Source: Ixodes scapularis (lineage: Eukaryota; Arthropoda; Arachnida; Ixodida; Ixodidae). Taken from it: 64,000 nucleotides of DNA. Where the stretch lies: the NCBI RefSeq assembly GCF_016920785.2, contig NW_024609839.1, positions 18,167,085 through 18,231,084 on the forward strand, written 5' to 3'. Below the pieces are notes generated by a model. That model made no database searches. It was not told where the DNA came from and worked only from the letters and a program-made list of their open reading frames with translations. Positions 1 to 12,110 of this stretch are shown one piece after another. The position numbers were made by a program, and so were the translations under genes. Each line of letters opens with the position of its first letter. Position 1 is the first letter of the stretch.

Positions 1-664
1 TTGCAAGCTAAGTGTGAAATGGAGTATAGTCATCTATGTGCGAGTGTGTGTGTGACTGTGTGTGAGAGGGAGAGAGGCGACAAGGGAGAAGAAGAGCGGA
101 GCAAGGAGCTCTCCGGGAGCGGTAAGAAAGGCGGATTCGCCGAGACTGGTGGGCACCTACCTTCCGATGGGTGAAATGGACAAGCCGGAGGAAGCCAACA
201 AAAAGGGAACAGGGCGCGGCGGGAGGGGGGCTCCCTCTGGCTTGGGGCGGTGGACATGAAGGGTGTGAGGCGAGGCGAGGCCGGCGGGAAGCGGAACCAA
301 GGGAGTCAAGAGACAGCGGGGCGACAATAAGGAGAGGCCGACATCGAGAGTTGCGACGTTCGTGGACACGGCGCACCTTCGGCACAACTCCCGAGACGTT
401 CAAGTGCACATCGAGCTTCCACCCAAGCCAAGCCTTCCAGGTGCGTGAGTGTCCGCCTGTGGAGCTACGTTGGAACTTGCCGCGTAGAACTTTGCCGGAA
501 CATTCGTATATTTGCGAGAGTGTGAGCCATTCCATGCCGTAATTATTTCGCTATCTGTATAAAGTTATTATTGTTTGTTAACGGCAGTTTTGGGTGCCTC
601 ACTGCAAAGACAGAGCCCGTGACAGACTACGTGACCAAGACCAAGACTTTAGGGTCGTCAGAAT
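1..664 (+). repeat. Probable 5' LTR/leader of decayed Ty3/gypsy element 1
   Basis: No convincing ORF is present. A TATAAAG box lies at 558-564. From 665 the sequence TGGTGGCAGCGG begins with TGG, as a tRNA primer-binding site does, and gag-like coding follows from about 731. In gypsy elements the PBS directly follows the 5' LTR, so the preceding bases are best read as LTR sequence. The 5' LTR boundary cannot be fixed: it may lie upstream of the window, and no 3' LTR is seen because the element is cut off in integrase near 7,790. GT-rich microsatellite-like sequence occupies about 40-70. Confidence 0.5.
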
Positions 665-682
665 TGGTGGCAGCGGAAGGAT
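665..682 (+). other. Candidate primer-binding site of gypsy element 1
   Basis: TGGTGGCAGCGG starts here, directly before the gag leader. It starts with TGG, the complement of a tRNA CCA end, and sits where a gypsy PBS should be. The tRNA was not identified. Confidence 0.5.
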
Positions 683-730
683 CCGTCGCTGAGATTTTTA
701 CGGGTGTCTCCCGCATACGCGAGTGTACCC

Positions 731-1190
731 ATGGGTGACGATGACGCGAGTGTCGCTGCCGTAAACACCCTTTCTCAGATAATGGCGAGTTCGGTGGGAG
801 CGAGGGTTCTCGCGCTAGGCGCCATGGTTCCGTCATGCACCGAGATAAAGCGGGACCCACTCTGAGCGAATTTCTGGAGTTGCTGGGCCAGGTGTCCCAA
901 ATGAGGGTTGAAAAGATGAGCCGAGGATTGGAATGGCGAAATACAAAATGATCGGGAAGGCATATTCGTTTGCGTGGCATGAAGAACAGATGAAGGCTGT
1001 AAAGACGTATGCTGCTTTTAAAGTGCTTGTACTCAAGAGGTACGACAATGAACCCGACAGCGTAAAGTTGGACAAATGTTTGTCCGCCAGGCAGGAAGAA
1101 AATGAAGACGTTCGAGGCTTCGCGAGCCGTATTCGAGGTTTGGGAGTTAAGACACTTCGCAGAAACAAGGGGTGCTGATGCGAGCAGGTA
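731..1190 (+). pseudogene. gag N-terminal part of gypsy element 1, broken
   Basis: Retroelement gag polyprotein remnant (structural particle protein). It opens with an ATG at 731, loses frame near 860, and is readable again at 933-1,178, where an open frame encodes a basic, helix-rich segment (…AYSFAWHEEQMKAVKTYAAF…) ending in an Arg-rich stretch (RIRGLGVKTLRRNKG). The frame then runs into an inserted LINE. Gag-like coding resumes on the far side at about 4,712 (KLLFRFVNGLRDPVRRFV), so the insertion split this gene. There is no zinc knuckle in this part. Frameshifts and stops make it non-functional. Confidence 0.6.
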
Positions 1191-1191
1191 G

Positions 1192-4100
1192 ATGGCGCTG
1201 CTCAGTCGCTGCTCAGAAGTAACTGAAAACCCAACAAAGTCAGGAGAGGCACCCAGGGTTAAAAAGAGGAGAAAACGTAAGAACAGGTATAAAAAATCAG
1301 CACAATCAGACATTGGATATATTAACATGCAGGGTGGTAGAAATAGGTTAAAATGGGAAGAGGTAGAGGAGCAACTAAGAAAGGAGGATTTAATGGTGTA
1401 TGGGTTTGTGGAAACACATCTCAGAGACATGGAGCAGCCACCTTGCAACCCTGACTATGTGTGGGAAGAATGCAACAGAATGGAGGGAACGAGGAATTGA
1501 GGTGGAATTGGAGCATTTATTAGGAAGAATATGAACTTTCAAAGGATCAGAAAGGAGTGCGCCGAACATTTGTGGCTGAAAGGAAAAGTCGCTGGGGAAT
1601 CAACAGTCCTTGGAGTGGTTTACTTATGGACAGGGACAGGTGCTAAAGAGGAAAACAGAAAAATGATTGATTGCATATCAAGAGACATTAGTGAACTAGG
1701 GGAAGGCTCCGAAATAATTATTATGGGAGACATGAATGCCCATATTGAGGGTCTGGATGGGTATACGGACTCAACTGGAAGCATATTACTAGAACTGGTG
1801 GAAAAACATGACTTAGTTTTATGTAATACCAGTCAGAAGTGTGACGGGCACATAACTTGGGAAACTGGCAATCTGCATTCAACTATAAATTACGTACTCA
1901 TGTCGCACAAAATATATGGTAAGTTACAAGTAATGAAAATAGATGAAGAAGGTTCCAAAAGTCTTGGTAGTGATCACAAACGTATTAAGCTGAATTTTGC
2001 CAGAGAAGTAAATGCTGAAACTAGACAACATAATTCAAAGCAAACTTTCTGCAGCGACAAAGAGTTGGAAATAGTTGTTGAAAGAATAGAGGCAGCAGTT
2101 TCAGGGCAACGGCATACAGATTGGACCTATGAGAGCCTAACTAGGCTTTTTTCTCTAGAACTAGACAAAGTTAAGAGTAAACGAAAGGGGAAGCAAGTAC
2201 ATAGACCAAAAATTTGGTGGGACAAAGAAGTGAAGCAAGCGATACAAAAACGTCAGGAAGCCTCTAGAGAACACAGGTATTCCAAGCGTAGTGGGGAGTC
2301 CGAAACGGAAGTAAAAAGAAAATGGGACAATTTTGTAACATGTCGCCGAGAGGCATCCAGTTTGATCAATGCGAAAATTCAGAGAAAGGGTGAGGAATGG
2401 ATGAGTAATGTAAGTAAGAAAGATAGAAATGCTGCCAAGAAGTTTTGGGAGCACTCGAACTCACTCGGTGAAACAACGCAAGCTAGACAGAGGTTCATAC
2501 TCTCGCATCAGGGAGATCAATTAGAGGGAGATGATGCGATACAATATATAGGAGCAGTGATGGAGGAGAAATTTCGGGAACGGGTACATGTGGAAGATAG
2601 GAGAACCGAAGGAAGTAGCAGTCCAGTTTGTGACATCGCGGATTTTGGACAAAGAGAATGGGAAAAGGCGGAACGAAGAGTCCCTAGTGGCACGTCGACA
2701 GGCACAGATGGTATCCCTATCAAGCTGGTGAAGAATTTGGGTCCTAAATCTAAGGCAAAACTAAGGGAGGTAGTGAGTACCATGATAACAAAAGGAAATA
2801 TTCCAGATGAATGGAGGCTTAGTAGGATGAGTATGATATATAAGGGAAAGGGAGATAAGTCTGATATTAGAAATTATCGTCCTATAACCGTGACACCGGT
2901 TATTTACAGGTTGGTAACGCAGATTATAAAGAACAGACTGGAGGAATGGGTAGATTGCGAGGGTATACTGGGCGAGTTACAGAACGGGTTTCGAAAACAA
3001 AGAAGGTTGGAGGACAACTTATTTTCTCTAACACAGTGTATAGAAATAGCGCAAAAAGAAAACAGACAGCTCTGGCTGGCATTTCTGGATATCAAGGGTG
3101 CCTATGACAATGTGAACCAAAGAAACCTGTGGGACATAATGGAGAACTTAAACCTAGATGAAGGACTAACAGCACTATTAAGGAACATTTACAAAGATAA
3201 CAAGGTGATTATAACATGGGAAGGAAAGGCGACAGGAAAAATAGAGATAAGACGAGGCCTTAGGCAGGGGTGCCCGTTATCGCCTTTGCTGTTTATGTTG
3301 TATCTGAGAGGATTGGAGGATAGACTAGAGAAGAGTGGGCTTGGGTTCAACCTTTCTTACAGTAAGCTAGGCCAAAAAATTCAGCAATCCTTACCGGGAT
3401 TGATGTATGCGGATGATATTGTACTAATGGCTAACAACAGGACAGAGTTGCAGGAATTAATGAGCATCTGTGGTAGGGAAGGAGAGGAATTAGGTTTAGA
3501 ATTCAGTAGCGAAAAATCGGCAGTCATGATTTTTAACGAGGATGAAGTTGAGAGGCTGAATATACAGAATATTACAGTTGAGAGAGCTAGTAAATACAAG
3601 TATCTAGGAGTATGGATATGTGATGGTGCAGAATATCTCAGAGACCATGAAAAGTATATAATAGGTAAGGGCAACAGAAATGCAGCTGTAATGAAAAATA
3701 GAGCACTTTGGAATTACAACAGGTATGAGGTGGTGAGAGAGATTTGGAAAGGGGTCATGGTGCCTGGCTTGACTTTTGGAAACGCAGTGCTATGCATGAA
3801 ATCCGAAGTGCATGCGAAACTAGAAATAAAACAGCGCGGAGTAGGTAGACTGGCTTTGGGGGCGCATTGCAAAACGCCAAACCAGGGAGTACAAGGAGAC
3901 ATGGGATGGGCATCATTTGAGAGCAGGGAAGCGGTGAGCAAGGTAGAATTTGAGGATAGGTTGAGGCTAATGGATGGGGAGCAATGGGCACGAAAGGTTT
4001 TCAGCTATTTATACATGAGGAGTGTAGACACAAAGTGGAGACAGCGCACTAGGAAATTAAGAGGAAAGTTTTTGGGCTATAGCGAAGATACGGAAGAGCA

Positions 4101-4524
4101 AGTCTCAGTTAAGAAGAAAGTTAAGGCCACAGAAAGAGATCGGTGGCTAGAGGGAATGCAGACAAAGACTGCTCTGGAAAGCTATAGATTAAACAAAAGA
4201 GTTATTGCCAAAGAAAGCATTTATGACAATTCTAGGGGAAGCTCATTGCTGTTTGAGGCAAGAACGGGTGTTCTGCGAACCAGAACATACAGAGTGAAGT
4301 ACCAGGAAATTGATACAGTGTGCATTGCTTGTGGAGAGGAGGACGAGACGGCTGAGCACTTGATACTCTACTGTAAAGGGCTTCACCCTATGCCTACCGA
4401 AGACAACATAGATTTAATAAAGTCATTGGGTTTTAGAGACAGCGAAGGGAGAGTGGATTTCAAGACTGTAGAGATTACCAAGCAAAGATTAAGTGAATGG
4501 TGGCAGAAATCGAGAGAAAACTAG
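1192..4524 (+). pseudogene. LINE ORF2: endonuclease-reverse transcriptase with one in-frame stop
   Basis: Nicks target DNA and copies its own RNA into the genome (target-primed reverse transcription). One frame runs from 1,192 to 4,524 (about 1,110 codons), interrupted only by a TGA at 1,498-1,500. The context reads RN*GGIGAFIRK, so one CGA-to-TGA change would explain it. Endonuclease: MGDMNAH near 1,726-1,744 and GSDHKR near 1,966; the usual Asp in the segment before YVLMS is Asn (STINYVLMS), which could also harm activity. RT: NGFRKQRR, FLDIKGAYDN, GLRQGCPLSPLLF and the catalytic YADD (about 3,407) are all present. C-terminus: a finger-like CIACGEEDETAEHLILYC. Apart from the stop and the Asn, the protein is remarkably intact compared with the gypsy host around it. 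Confidence 0.88.
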
Positions 4525-4686
4525 GTATTTTCTTATTCACTGATGGCAAGGGGGTTTCATAGCCTCACTTTCTTTGCACTGCGGAGTGAATATAGATTTC
4601 ACATTTAAATATTCTAAGCTTAAATGGTAAAACAAAATGGCTAGGTGGCGTAAGCTACCGCCCGATCCAAAGGGCTCAGCCGTATT

Positions 4687-4706
4687 CATCCATCCATCCA
4701 TCCATC
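4687..4706 (+). repeat. (CATC)n tail of the LINE
   Basis: Five CATC units at the 3' end of the LINE, directly followed by resumed gypsy gag sequence. It is typical of LINEs that end in a short microsatellite rather than poly(A). Confidence 0.8.
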
Positions 4707-4711
4707 AAAAA

Positions 4712-7700
4712 GCTTCTCTTTCGATTCGTAAATGGGTTAAGGGACCCGGTCCGACGGTTCGTCTTGTCAAGTGACCTGGCTACCTTTGAGGAGGCTGTGG
4801 AAGTTGCTGCAAAGGAAGAGCGAAACGAAAGGCTTGTTGCCTCGTCTTCCACGATCCGCGCTCTCGAAGAACACGAAGAGCAATAGGAAGTGGTCGAGCT
4901 GGGCCAGCGCGTGGATCGCATAGAAAGGCTCCTGGCTGAAAATATCGCATGGGAGAAGACGACACACGAGCAGCAGTTTACTCATGATGATGCGGGGCGG
5001 GCTCGCATGCGCCGTTGGTACTGTAATCGGGTTGGTCACAGGTGCCGGGTATTGCAGGCCTAAAGCCGAGAACGAAGGGGGGGGGGGGGGGGGGCGGAGG
5101 ACGCCCTCGTTGGATGGCCGTCCGTGATTCAAGCCCAGGGAACCGGAAGAAACCCTCCACAAGGAGAGCAATCACTCGGGAAACTAAGCGCGCCCTCCTC
5201 GGCCGGGCCCAACGAGGAGGAGAAACTACGTGTCGCCGACAGATTTTGTGGAGAGACCAGTCCGATCATAGCCAAAAAAGCGAGAGGCATGGACTTGCGT
5301 CTTTTGATCGACACAGGTTTGAAGGTTCGTCTGTTGAAGGAACCCATTTTTTGAGAGCCAAGCAAGGATGGGTGCGCTTTTGAAGAGCAGCGTTCAGCCA
5401 TGTGCACGCGTTTAGCAGGGATCACGGGCGAAGAGCTTGAGACACGGGGAGGGTTCATGATACCGTTTGAGATTGGCAGTGTCCTGGCGGCTCACCCTTG
5501 CTTCATATGCACTGACGTCTTCATGATATCCGTTTCTGCAATCTTGGGCCAAGACATGTTGCGAATTCATGCCATCGACATATTTTCGTCGAGGGGAATG
5601 GTGATGAAAATTGGCAAAGAAATTCCTATCTTGAATTGATCGCCAGACCAGGTGGTGCGGGGGTTAGAATATACCGAGGTTCCCATATTGTTGGTGTCAG
5701 AATGTGTAATTCCACCAAGAACCGAGGTCATTGTGGCGGCCAGAGTTCGAGGCAAATTGCCCGGAGGCTCCGAGGGTGTGGTGGAGATGACGGAGCTCGA
5801 ACCTCATGGTCTCCTTGGAGTCGACTTACTCGCTCAGACCAACGAGAGGGTACAAGTACCGGTCAGAATCGTAAACGTTTCGATGGCCGAGATTTGTTTT
5901 CCCAAGCACAAGCGCGTTGCGCTGTTCGTTAAAGTCGAAGCTGAACGAAACATTGAGGGGGTCGTGCTTGGCTGTGGACTTGAAGTGGAGGTATCGAGGC
6001 CTGAGTTCTTTAACATGTTTCACGTTACACACCTTCCCGAGGCGGAGAGGGAGCGGGTCAGCCAGTTGTGTAGATACCGCGACGCATTTGCTTTGTCGAG
6101 GCTCGACGTGGGTCACTGCGGCTCCATCAAACATCGCATCGCCACATCTGATGTCGCTTCCGTCTACAGATGCGCTTATCAAATACTCTTTTCCAAGAGA
6201 GAGGAGATGCAACAACAGGTTGAGGAACTGATAGAAAGGGCGTCATTGAGCACTCCATCTCGGCCTAGTGTTCAACGGCACTCCTCGTCCAGAAGCCTGA
6301 CGGCTCCTTCAGGTTTGTCGTCGACTATTGGGAGCTCAACAAGGTAACCAGAATCGACCCATATCCTCTCCCGAACATACAGGAGACGATTTCTCAGCTA
6401 GGCGCTGCCAGATACTTCATAGTTGTAGACATGGCCTCTGGCTTCTGGCAGATCGTGATGGACGAAAATGCCAAAGAGAAGGCTGAATTTAATACACCAA
6501 CGGGCCATTATCAATGGAGGCGCATGCCCATGGGCCTTGTGAATAGCTCTGCCATCTGGCAGCGTACCGCCGACGTCATCTTAGAGGGTTGGTAGGAAAG
6601 TCATGCCACGTATATTTTGACGATCTCATCATCTACAGCAAAATCCTAGAACAGCACCTCATCGACGTCGAGACAGTGCTGATGCGTTTCCGCTCCGTAG
6701 GTCTATAGTTAATCCATTCAAATGCAAGTTCTTGAAGGACGAAGTCAAATATCTCGGTTACATTCTTTCGAGAGAGGGCGTCAGACCAGACCCGGAGACG
6801 CTGAGCTGTGTTCGAGATTATCCGGCGCCTCGTAATGCCAAGGAGGTAAGACAATTTTTGGGGCTAGTATGCTACTATCGGAGGCACATGGCCGGCTTCG
6901 CGGAAAAGGAGAAGCCGATAACACGGCTGACTTCATTCAAGGCCACGTTTTCTTGGAGTGAAGAGGCGCAGAAAGCTTTCGTGCTCCTCAAGTCATTTTT
7001 AACCAACGGCTCTCTTCTGCGATTCTCAGACTTTACAAAGGAATTCGTCTTGATGACCGATGCCTTGGGCAAGGCCCTCGGAGCGGTACTGTCTCAAATG
7101 TTTGACGGGGAAGAGCACCCGGTGGCCTACGCAAGTCGCCAACTGAACGACAAAGAGACTCGATATTGGGCAAAAGAACAGGAATGTTTGGGTGTGCTAT
7201 GAGCCGTTCGCCACTTTTCGTGCTACCTTTACGGACACACATTTTCGCGTTGCCACGGTCTGCAACTGTCTCAAGTGGCTCATGTCTTGTAGGGGTCCAA
7301 ATTCGCGCCTAGCTAGATGGAATTTGTTGCTGCAGGAGCACGATTTTGAAACCGTTCACCGCGCCGGAAAGCTCAATCAAAACGCTGATGCATTGAGCCG
7401 GGCCCCTGTACGAGAGTTGAGCGAGTTTGCGCCGGCACTAGACGTAAGCGCCTTCGGTTAGAGCAGGAGAGGGAGGAAGAGCTGAAGGTGATCCTTGCTA
7501 ATGCAATCGCTCGGAGGGGGAAGCCAGCGGCTATTTTTTATGCCGAGAGGGTGCCTTGTGCAGAAGAAGCTTGAACTGCAACGTGGGGCCTGACTCATCA
7601 TCCGGGCGAATACTGATTCCCAGATCCCTGAGATCGGAAGTAATGTGAACTACGCACGACGCTCCGCATGCCGGTCACCTCGAGTATCGCGAAGCCCTCA

Positions 7701-7788
7701 GGAGGCTTTCCCATGAGTTTTTCTGGACTAGAATAAAAGACGATGTAAAAGAGTACTGTGTGCGGCGTGAAAGTGCGTATCCTGCACG
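4712..7788 (+). pseudogene. Gypsy element 1, rest of gag-pol, heavily mutated and truncated
   Basis: Ty3/gypsy polyprotein remnant in several frames. Gag end: 4,712-4,980. A poly-G run at about 5,078-5,094 disturbs the frame. Protease: MDLRLLIDTG near 5,288-5,320 has the DTG of aspartic proteases. RT: from about 6,180; a frameshift near 6,240; then PDGSFRFVVDY, ARYFIVVDMASGFWQI, and a YFDD-type catalytic box near 6,610; stops follow. RNase H: FSWSEEAQKAF, FVLMTDALGKALGAVLSQ and HPVAYASRQLN (about 6,950-7,160), then a stop at 7,201. Integrase: only the zinc-binding part survives (HAGHLEYREALRRLSHEFFW…VKEYC, about 7,655-7,770) before homology ends. Order gag-PR-RT-RH-IN is as in Ty3/gypsy. It cannot encode active proteins. 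Confidence 0.85.
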
Positions 7789-10471
7789 CGTTTGTGGCGC
7801 TGACTGTGCTTTGGCGACATCATGTTTTCGTCGATTTCTTTGTATTTTACCGGGGAGCGCGTGCTGTCGGTATCGGGTACTACAAAAGTTGGCATCACCC
7901 TAAACAGAAGGACATTGAGGCAGCCTAGTATAAATAGACACAGCAAAATGACCCGCAAAAATTGCGTAATCAATGTTAAAAATATTAAAAAAGGTCAACA
8001 CTGACTGCACTATATAGCATCAGACCTCGTGCTCAGGCTAAAAAATCTACGTCAAACACAGTGCGGAGATAAAAGAAAAAAAAGTACACCATGATTATGT
8101 TTATTTGGGGAAATCCAATTTTTTAATGTAGGAAGCTACTTTTTATGGAGTTTTATACGCGCTACAGATTGCAGTCAAATATATCAAAAGGCGCGCTTGT
8201 ACCGCTGGGCGCCATATGTCCAGTTAAATATCTCATATCAAATAAGCATCACGACTTGTCTGCCTACTTCCCCAGAGCAGCTGGTCACCGTTCTTCAACA
8301 AGTCATGCAAATTTGTGAGTAGACGCTGCAGTAACTTGACGTAACACGACTTTCTCTTGGACTCTTTCCCGCTGCGCCATGCTGCAAACACTGAAACAGC
8401 GAACTCGATGCCTGGGTTAACAGCGCTTTCCCGCGGAGAGGCGCCACGATGTCCTCTTTTTCCGCTTACCCCCTCTCCACACGAATTGGGCGGCCGGAGG
8501 GAGAAGGTCGCACGCGCTTCGGGGATCTCGGAGGCCATGCCCGCTTTCGCATGTTTCCGATTTTTGCCGCACAGGGTGGACATGGTCCGATCTCGAGGCG
8601 AACACAGCATGATACATCACACTGCTGGAGAACGCGGTAAAATTTGAAGGTTGATTTTGTAACAACAAAAATCTGCTGGTTTATCAATAGCTAATCTAAA
8701 TTGAGAGATAATGAACAGCATGTGGGGAAGACTCAAGCCTGGGTATTCCGAAAATGCGTTTAGTTGTCTAGTTCAAAAACCACTTGAAGTGTACATTATT
8801 TATGTACGGACTTGGCTGAGGCTTCACCTATAGAAGTCTCTGCGGATGTGTGCAGTTGGACCGAATGGTAAACTAAATCTTCTAAGAAACAACAACAAAG
8901 AGTTAACAGTAAGATACATTGTATTTGCCATTTTGTAAAAGGTAGAATATAGAGGTTGTTTTGCAGAACATCGGTCAAATCGTTCCTGCGAAACTACGCG
9001 CTCCACAGATGAGGGATGACGTATACTGGTCCCTTCTAAAGGGTGTCTCCGGAGTAATTAATAACTTTTGCGATAACTAGGTTTCTAATTATGTTTGTGT
9101 AATTAAATGCTTATAAGCAAAACTAGACATATGGTTTTTGTTAAAAAACAAAACTGCCCATAGAAAACCGAAATTTGAAAATGTTGGTGTCTATCAGCAG
9201 CGGTCCTGCTACCCGCGGCCAAAGCGCGCAACTACAGGTGCCATCACACCTTCTTCCCATGACATGGCGCGGGAAGCATGGCGACAGCGACAGCACCTAC
9301 TTTCAGACCCTGGTACTCGCCGATTGTCAGTTTGTACTTCTCCTGTTCGATGCCGACGTGAAATTTACGGTAGCGCACAACGGTCGGCTCGTCTCCTTTA
9401 TTTCTCGTCAGCTCGACTCTGAGAACTTGTTGGTTATTTTGAAAACTGGTAAGAGCGTGAAAATGTTTGTTCCCTTTAGTCAAAGGTATTGCGTTTATCA
9501 ATAAAACACAAACACCTTATTTCTAAGGTGAAAAAAAAAAAATGAACGTTTCGTTCGAAATACATTGTTACAACTGTGGCCTGTACTTGCTCCAAACGGA
9601 AGCTGGGAGAAACCATAACGTTTTAAATCTAAAAGCCCTAAAAGCATGCAATTCTTGGCAAAGACTCGCTGGGTTCACAAACCTAGCCAAGGCTAGAAAC
9701 AGTGCAATCCAAGCTAAAGGCAGTGAATTTAAAATAATTTCCTAAAAAAATAGTGACTCATAATTTTTTGTTCATAATTCTCTATAATCACAGGCTCCCA
9801 TATGCTCCCACATGAGAGGGGGCGTCGCTGTATAATTGTATGTGTGCATGCGTTCAGAGAAATTTTGGGCCAAATAAAATTAAATGTAAGAGCAATTGTT
9901 TTCATAGGATAGCATCATCAGCAATGATAAATCAAGTAAGCACGTATAGACGCTTTACACACGCGCCAAATTACAGCCGCCATTGCTGACCTTCTCTTGT
10001 CTTACCGAGATGCCGAGCAACTGAAACGGTAGTTGACGATCCTCTACAAAAGCCGATGCTTTAGAAAAGGACACAGTTGAATCTAATGTGGCAATAACCT
10101 GGCCTGCTATGGTAATGGTGAAGTGAAATAAACGAAATAAGGGGAAACAAAAACTGAAGGTCAGTTATGGCGGCGCCGATGCACACTTGCTGCAAAGCGT
10201 CTATAGGCGCTGTCAGCTGACGCCATTTTTATTGACTATTTTTATAGTATTTTACACCTGGACCAAAATTAAATATTGCCACTGCTGTTGTTTTCTGCAA
10301 GAATCTATTTTACCTTTGATTAGTTCCGATTTTAAATTGAGATGTTAATTCGCTTATGAATATGATGTCACGGACGTCACATATTTCTCGTGAAATGCAG
10401 CGGGAACGTTTACTACGAGACGTGACGTCAAGGGGAAACGTGACACGTGTAGACGTATTTTCCGATCACAG
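7789..10471. other. Non-coding stretch, no gene recognised
   Basis: AT-rich with short spurious ORFs only. A GC-richer island lies at about 8,380-8,600 without protein-like coding. Poly-A runs occur near 9,530-9,541. I saw no terminal repeats, RNA gene or domain. Confidence 0.5.
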
Positions 10472-11924
10472 GCCTTAAAGGGGTACTGAACCGAAATTTG
10501 GATTTCGCAAAGTAAGGCTGCAGAAGTGTTGAACGGGATGCTACGAACTCGGAAACATCACTCGTACAGTCGCCGGCCATATGAGCTCCCCCCTCCGAAC
10601 GCCGACCGGAGCAGCGAAACTCCCGCATGCGGAGCGTCAAGCGTTGCCGCGTTCTGGGAGCCGGGCTATTGTGACCAAACCATTCCGTTATCAAAGGGGT
10701 GGACGCAAGAAGTTTAGTATCATTCCGCGTTTTGGAACGTGAACCTGAAGCACGGCCGATTAAAATCCCGCTTCCTGTTGTAGGTAAACGCAGAAGACTT
10801 ATCGAAATTCTTTACTGCATAATATCTCTGACGTTATATACAACTTTTTTATTCGCAAAACCGGTTTGTCATTTTAAATATCTTCTACCCGAAGAGTAAT
10901 CTTACGCACAAGCCCCGTTTTTTTACAATCTTTCTTAAACCAAGACTAGACAATGACAAGCGATTTTGAAATAACTTATTTAATCTATAAGGATATGCAA
11001 TAAATAACAAAAAAAAATTACGTCGAAGCTGTGTAAAGATTCAGAAACTTTTGATGGACGCGTTTTATCAAGGAAACTCTATTGTTCTGCGCTCAGTAGA
11101 GCGTTGCTTCGCCAGGGGTAATTCTCTCCACGATGACTTTGCAGATGGCTTTCTGGTCGGCCACTTCTCGTTTGCCGAGGGATCATTGTTGGCATGCCTA
11201 ATATCATAGCAAACATAGGGTTTTTACATTTGTAAACATCGATCGAAGACTGCTGCTTTATCTACGCCTAAAGCAAGCTTCACTGTATCAGCAGTTATAA
11301 CATCATCTCCGAACACTTAGGGCCAAAACCCGAGAACGGAAATTCTAATCGGCCATGTTTTTCGTATTTCACTCTTCTAAAGGCTTGAATCCCGATAAAT
11401 GCTATGCGTCCACCCCTTTGATACCGGAATGGTTTGGTCCCAATAGCCCGGCTCCCAAAACGCGGCAACGCTCGACGCGCCTCGTGCGGGATTTTCGCTG
11501 ATTCGGTCGGCGTTCGGCCGGGGGAGCTCATATGGCCGGCGACTGTACATTGATATCTCAAACGGATGGCCGTACTTTTGGAAAAGAATGGCGCGATCAA
11601 GCGAGTTCTTTGACGTAACTGTCCTTCGGGAGAATTTGAGAATGAGGAGAAGCGGCCTCGCTTCTCTCCTCCTCGCTTCGGTTCACCAGCTTCACGCGGC
11701 GTAGCGCGGAGGAGAGAGAATGGGAACTGTGACGTGCCTTGTCGCGTCAGCCTCGTCGGCCAAGTTCAATCGCCCACTTCTTTTCTAAAAAAAAACAAAA
11801 AAAACACGGCGATCCGTTAGATATATCGCCGTATGAGTGAAATTTTTTGGTTTTGCAGCTTCCCGCCTATCCGCCCGGCCTTGTTTAGTGAGCTCGAAAT
11901 TTCGGTTCAGTATCCCTTTAAGGC
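10472..11924. mobile_element. Foldback/MITE-like inverted-repeat element
   Basis: Starts with GCCTTAAAGGGGTACTGAA (10,472) and ends with the inverse, TTCAGTATCCCTTTAAGGC (ends 11,924). The two ends match with one difference over about 28 bp. Inside, about 10,560-10,720 is a reverse-complement relative of about 11,400-11,560 (shared features include GAGCTCATATGGCCGGCGAC and CAATAGCCCGGCTCCC). No ORF with a recognisable domain, so it is non-autonomous. Superfamily unknown; no clear target duplication seen. Confidence 0.7.
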
Positions 11925-12110
11925 TGAACTCCATAGAGAGAATTATGCGACGAATAACTGACGAAGTTCGCCCGACGGCACGGTCGTTTTGCGCGCGACG
12001 TAGCAGCCACTGTGTTGATTCCGCGCGCAGAGCAAAAGCCGCCGGGCAAAATTTTTTGTTATTTCGCTGCATATTCGACCCATGGAGTTCAGCCTTTTGA
12101 CGGGATACTG
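11906..12110. repeat. Short hairpin MITE overlapping the end of the previous element
   Basis: TTCAGTATCCCTTTAAGGCTG…AACTCCAT at the left is repeated in inverse orientation at about 12,081-12,110 (ATGGAGTTCAGCC…GGGATACTGAA). The terminal sequence is the same family as the 10,472 element, so the two share or abut ends. Confidence 0.6.

Larger units (their letters stand above)
1185..4706 (+). mobile_element. LINE (non-LTR retrotransposon) inserted in gypsy gag
   Basis: A single long coding region (EEP endonuclease, RT, C-terminal CCHC-type finger) is followed by a short 3' UTR and ends in a CATC microsatellite tail (4,687-4,706). Gypsy gag sequence lies on both sides, so this is a nested, younger insertion. 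I could not define a target-site duplication, so the 5' boundary is approximate (about 1,180-1,192). The copy is nearly full-length over its coding part. The clade is uncertain: there is no RNase H domain, which points away from the I clade and is compatible with CR1/L2-like or related groups. Confidence 0.85.

Noticed and set aside
5042..5383. ORF with a poly-Gly stretch
   Set aside because: It is created by the poly-G run at about 5,078-5,094 in the decayed gypsy; only the later DTG part is meaningful in its own frame.
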